Of a DNA stretch of 7,090 nt, positions 6,124 to 7,090 are shown one piece after another. Each line of letters begins with the position of its first letter. Positions within the stretch are counted from its first letter, which is position 1. Source of the DNA: JACQKD01 sp964614265 (lineage in GTDB: Bacteria > Patescibacteriota > Minisyncoccia > Phycocordibacterales > UBA918); the NCBI GenBank assembly GCA_964614265.1, contig CAZTKT010000033.1:1-7090 (forward strand), in the 5' to 3' direction. The notes below the pieces were generated by a model. The model was not told where the DNA came from, did not search any database, and saw nothing but the letters and a program-made list of their open reading frames with translations. A program made the translations under genes and the position numbers.

Positions 6124-6324
6124 TTAGGCATTTTCAAACCTTGCCTTATTTTCAACCATCCACTTCTGATATTCTTCATTCTTTTCCCCGTCGGAAAGTC
6201 CGGCCTTACCCTTCACCACATCAGCATGGGCCTGCATATAATGAGGCACAAGTGCCTGCACCCAAGCGTCAAAAGTTTCACCTTCTGCTGTTACCTCACA
6301 CAAATCACATTTTAGAGTTTTCAT
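6124..6324 (-). CDS. 66-residue CxxC/HxxxxH protein, possibly zinc-binding (DUF1059-like)
   Basis: The product begins MKTLKCDLCEVTAEGETFDA. It has Cys6 and Cys9, then His28 and His33 in VPHYMQAHAD, a C-x2-C...H-x4-H layout like a small zinc finger. The first 35 residues recall DUF1059-type small proteins, which also pair an N-terminal Cys motif with a helix ending in His residues, but this is recognition by eye. The C-terminal third is charged and ends ENA. The function is unknown; metal or nucleic-acid binding is possible. The ATG lies 12 bases after the stop of the 35-residue ORF and no Shine-Dalgarno is visible in the AT-rich gap, so it is probably co-transcribed with it from the promoter at 6585-6614. 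The gene is short but its composition and motif order make chance unlikely. Confidence 0.72.
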   Translation of the reverse strand: MKTLKCDLCEVTAEGETFDAWVQALVPHYMQAHADVVKGKAGLSDGEKNEEYQKWMVENKARFENA

Positions 6325-6336
6325 AGTTATATTTTA

Positions 6337-6444
6337 TTATTTTTTAGAAGCTTGTAAAGACAACATCATCTCTTTCCTCTCCGCCGGCACAGCCGCGAGA
6401 TATTCTTTCACTGTCTTTGCTTTTGTCGGTTTGAACATGTTCAT
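6337..6444 (-). CDS. 35-residue ORF, resembles the start of a DUF1801-like domain
   Basis: The frame runs ATG to TAA and encodes MNMFKPTKAKTVKEYLAAVP and then AERKEMMLSLQASKK. The KTVKEYLAAVPAER stretch is like the first helix of DUF1801/YdhG-type proteins (T-x-x-EYI-x-x-x-P-E-x-x), which are over 100 residues long. It is therefore either an independent micro-protein or the remnant of a truncated gene. It starts 4 bases after the stop of the preceding open frame and ends 12 bases before the 66-residue gene, a spacing that looks like a working mini-operon rather than debris. No ribosome site is seen before either Met1 or Met3. Coding status is moderately likely; function is unknown. Confidence 0.45.
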   Translation of the reverse strand: MNMFKPTKAKTVKEYLAAVPAERKEMMLSLQASKK

Positions 6445-6448
6445 AGGT

Positions 6449-6548
6449 TTATTGTTTTAGCTCGGGAAAAACTGCATCGCCCATACTGGATCCCATTATT
6501 GCGGACAGCATTCCTGAAAGAAGAGTCGCGTAGCCAAAGAGTCCCCAT
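6449..6548 (-). pseudogene. Small membrane-peptide frame, apparently shifted by one base after its ATG
   Basis: The frame ending at TAA 6449-6451 reads LFGYATLLSGMLSAIMGSS and then MGDAVFPELKQ, a clear hydrophobic helix with a polar tail. It has no start codon at its N-terminal end: the next upstream in-frame codon is TAG at 6563-6565. An ATG at 6548 lies one base out of frame. If the run GGGG directly after its AT were GGG, the product would be a sensible 32-residue single-helix peptide beginning MGLFGYATLL. This suggests a frameshift mutation, a sequencing error, or a remnant of a longer gene; initiation at the internal ATG 6511 (20 residues) is also possible. It sits directly downstream of the promoter at 6585-6614 and 4 bases before the next ORF, which favours a real gene. 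Confidence 0.3.
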
Positions 6549-6584
6549 AGAGCAAACCTATTCTATCAGTTCTTCAGTCCAATG

Positions 6585-6614
6585 AGTATATAGAAAATGA
6601 CCCTGATTTCTCAA
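6585..6614 (-). promoter_or_regulatory. Promoter for the small-protein cluster
   Basis: Minus-strand -35 TTGAGA (6609-6614) and -10 TATACT (6585-6590) are separated by 18 bases. The predicted start is near 6578. The -35 sits in the loop of the tRNA-Asp terminator hairpin, so termination and re-initiation share the same bases. Confidence 0.5.
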
Positions 6615-6623
6615 GGTCATTTT
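6594..6623 (-). terminator. Intrinsic terminator after tRNA-Asp
   Basis: A 9-bp stem AAAATGACC (6594-6602) / GGTCATTTT (6615-6623) encloses a 12-base loop. On the minus strand the hairpin is preceded by AAAAA and ends in TTTTCTATA; on the plus strand it ends TTTTTCTT, so it could stop transcription from both sides. It starts 6 bases after the tRNA 3' end. Confidence 0.75.
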
Positions 6624-6628
6624 TCTTG

Positions 6629-6702
6629 CGCGACCGACCGGAATTGAACCGGCAACCTCCCGCGTGACAGGCGGGTGCTCTAACCAATTGAGCTACGGTC
6701 GC
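6629..6702 (-). tRNA. tRNA-Asp(GTC)
   Basis: The 74-base cloverleaf is complete: acceptor GCGACCG/CGGTCGC, D-stem GCTC/GAGC, anticodon stem CCCGC/GCGGG with loop CTGTCAC (anticodon GTC at 6666-6668), variable AGGTT, and T-stem GCCGG/CCGGT with loop TTCAATT. The discriminator is G, the known Asp identity base. The CCA end is not encoded (CAA follows). Confidence 0.97.
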
Positions 6703-6713
6703 ACTCTGTCCCC

Positions 6714-6742
6714 TGTGGGATGCGCCACAGGCGCATCCCACA
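6714..6742. repeat. 13-bp perfect hairpin in the tRNA-Asp leader
   Basis: Arms 6714-6726 (TGTGGGATGCGCC) and 6730-6742 are exact reverse complements around a 3-base loop. A competing 7-bp hairpin is possible with CCTGTGG (6712-6718) and CCACAGG (6725-6731). No T-run follows on either strand, so it is not a terminator. The predicted tRNA-Asp transcript starts just before it, so it would be a 5'-leader structure ending 11 bases from the mature tRNA. It could also be an interspersed repeat. Confidence 0.75.
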
Positions 6743-6750
6743 ACGAAACC

Positions 6751-6779
6751 AGCATACCTTGAACAGCGCCAAAGTTCAA
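6751..6779 (-). promoter_or_regulatory. Promoter of tRNA-Asp
   Basis: Minus-strand -35 TTGAAC (6774-6779), 17 bases, then -10 TATGCT (6751-6756); predicted start near 6744. An inverted repeat TTGAAC/GTTCAA (6759-6764 and 6774-6779) overlaps the -35 and spacer. Confidence 0.5.
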
Positions 6780-6794
6780 TAAAATGGATGGGGG

Positions 6795-6813
6795 GTGTCG
6801 ACGGGAGGATTCG
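6795..6813 (-). repeat. Duplicated 3' end of tRNA(CAT)
   Basis: The 19 bases GTGTCGACGGGAGGATTCG here are identical to 6829-6847, which hold the acceptor 3' strand and part of the T-arm of tRNA(CAT). The copy lies 34 bases away in the same orientation, with 15 unrelated bases between. Nothing else of a tRNA is present at this copy. Confidence 0.85.
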
Positions 6814-6829
6814 GTATTTCTTTTGTCTG

Positions 6830-6903
6830 TGTCGACGGGAGGATTCGAACCTCCGGCCTAAGGCTTATGAGTCCTTCGCTCTAACCAACTGAGCTACGCC
6901 GAC
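6830..6903 (-). tRNA. tRNA with CAT anticodon, elongator Met or Ile2
   Basis: The 74-base cloverleaf has acceptor GTCGGCG/CGTCGAC (one G-T pair), D-stem GCTC/GAGC, anticodon loop CTCATAA (CAT at 6867-6869), variable AGGCC and T-stem GGAGG/CCTCC with TTCGAAT. The discriminator is A and CCA is not encoded. It lacks the three G-C pairs of initiator tRNA in the anticodon stem. The stem AAGGA/GCCTT closes with an A-G mismatch at 31-39. Elongator Met is favoured by the D-arm, but tRNA-Ile2, whose C34 is modified, cannot be excluded. Confidence 0.93.
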
Positions 6904-7001
6904 AAACAAAAATGGGACGAACAAAATGACCGTAAGGCGAATGGGTACTAGTGACATCCTATACACATAGCACCTACCAGCACAGCAGTGCTCGCAGGCC
7001 T

Positions 7002-7030
7002 AGAATACCACCTCCCCAAACACACTTCAA
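7002..7030 (-). promoter_or_regulatory. Promoter of tRNA(CAT)
   Basis: Minus-strand -35 TTGAAG (7025-7030), 17 bases, then -10 TATTCT (7002-7007) with an extended-10 TGG before it. The predicted start is near 6995, giving a leader of about 92 bases that opens with a small hairpin AGCAC/GTGCT (6979-6992). No gene is seen in 6904-7090 otherwise. Confidence 0.5.
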
Positions 7031-7090
7031 ACACCAGTCTTATCCACCGCAACATGAGCACAAACTGACTCTTGATTCCAACGCAAAAGG

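Noticed and set aside
6795..6847. Mobile element at the tRNA end
   Set aside because: Only the 19-base duplication is seen; no integrase, transposase or second boundary lies in the window.
6830..6903. Initiator tRNA-fMet
   Set aside because: The anticodon stem lacks the three consecutive G-C pairs typical of initiators.
1..7090. CRISPR array or defence system
   Set aside because: No regularly spaced repeats and no Cas or defence-like products; the lone GIY-YIG protein is the common housekeeping-type family.

Overview
The window looks like a piece of a Candidate Phyla Radiation (Patescibacteria, probably Parcubacteria-like) genome. This is inferred from the compact single-strand gene layout, the near absence of Shine-Dalgarno sites, a short Lys-rich peptide, a COG2827-type GIY-YIG protein, an anchored PsbP-like protein and tRNA genes without an encoded CCA. 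TGA acts as a normal stop (end of the gene at 2050-2664), which argues against the groups that read TGA as glycine. All supported genes lie on the minus strand, so the order of transcription runs from high to low coordinates.

Region by region in transcription order: (a) 7030-6594 holds two tRNA genes, tRNA(CAT) and tRNA-Asp(GTC). Each has a recognisable promoter, a duplicated tRNA 3' end lies between them, a strong hairpin sits in the tRNA-Asp leader, and a hairpin terminator follows. (b) 6590-6124 has a promoter and a cluster of very small frames: a possibly frameshifted membrane peptide, a 35-residue ORF and a 66-residue CxxC/HxxxxH protein. (c) 6117-5309 is an AT-richer segment with one membrane-anchored secreted protein, bounded by two diverged copies of a ~50 bp repeat. 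(d) 5305-592 is the main content, a five-gene copper operon: csoR repressor, copA Cu(I) P-type ATPase, a secreted His-rich protein, an HMA-SafE/DsbD-like membrane fusion, and a membrane-anchored cupredoxin. (e) 450-105 carries a 20-residue Lys-rich peptide and a GIY-YIG nuclease-family protein.

The copper genes form a coherent pathway. CsoR sits on a 43-bp near-perfect palindrome that overlaps a promoter of consensus geometry and would leave it when Cu(I) binds. CopA would pump Cu(I) out. The HMA-SafE protein probably moves copper across or within the membrane. The His-rich protein and the cupredoxin would hold copper outside the membrane. Intergenic gaps are 4, 4, -4 and 13 bases, so the five genes are almost certainly co-transcribed.

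The csoR promoter places its start codon only a few bases after the predicted transcription start. Similar -10 to ATG spacing before two other first genes suggests leaderless mRNAs are common here.
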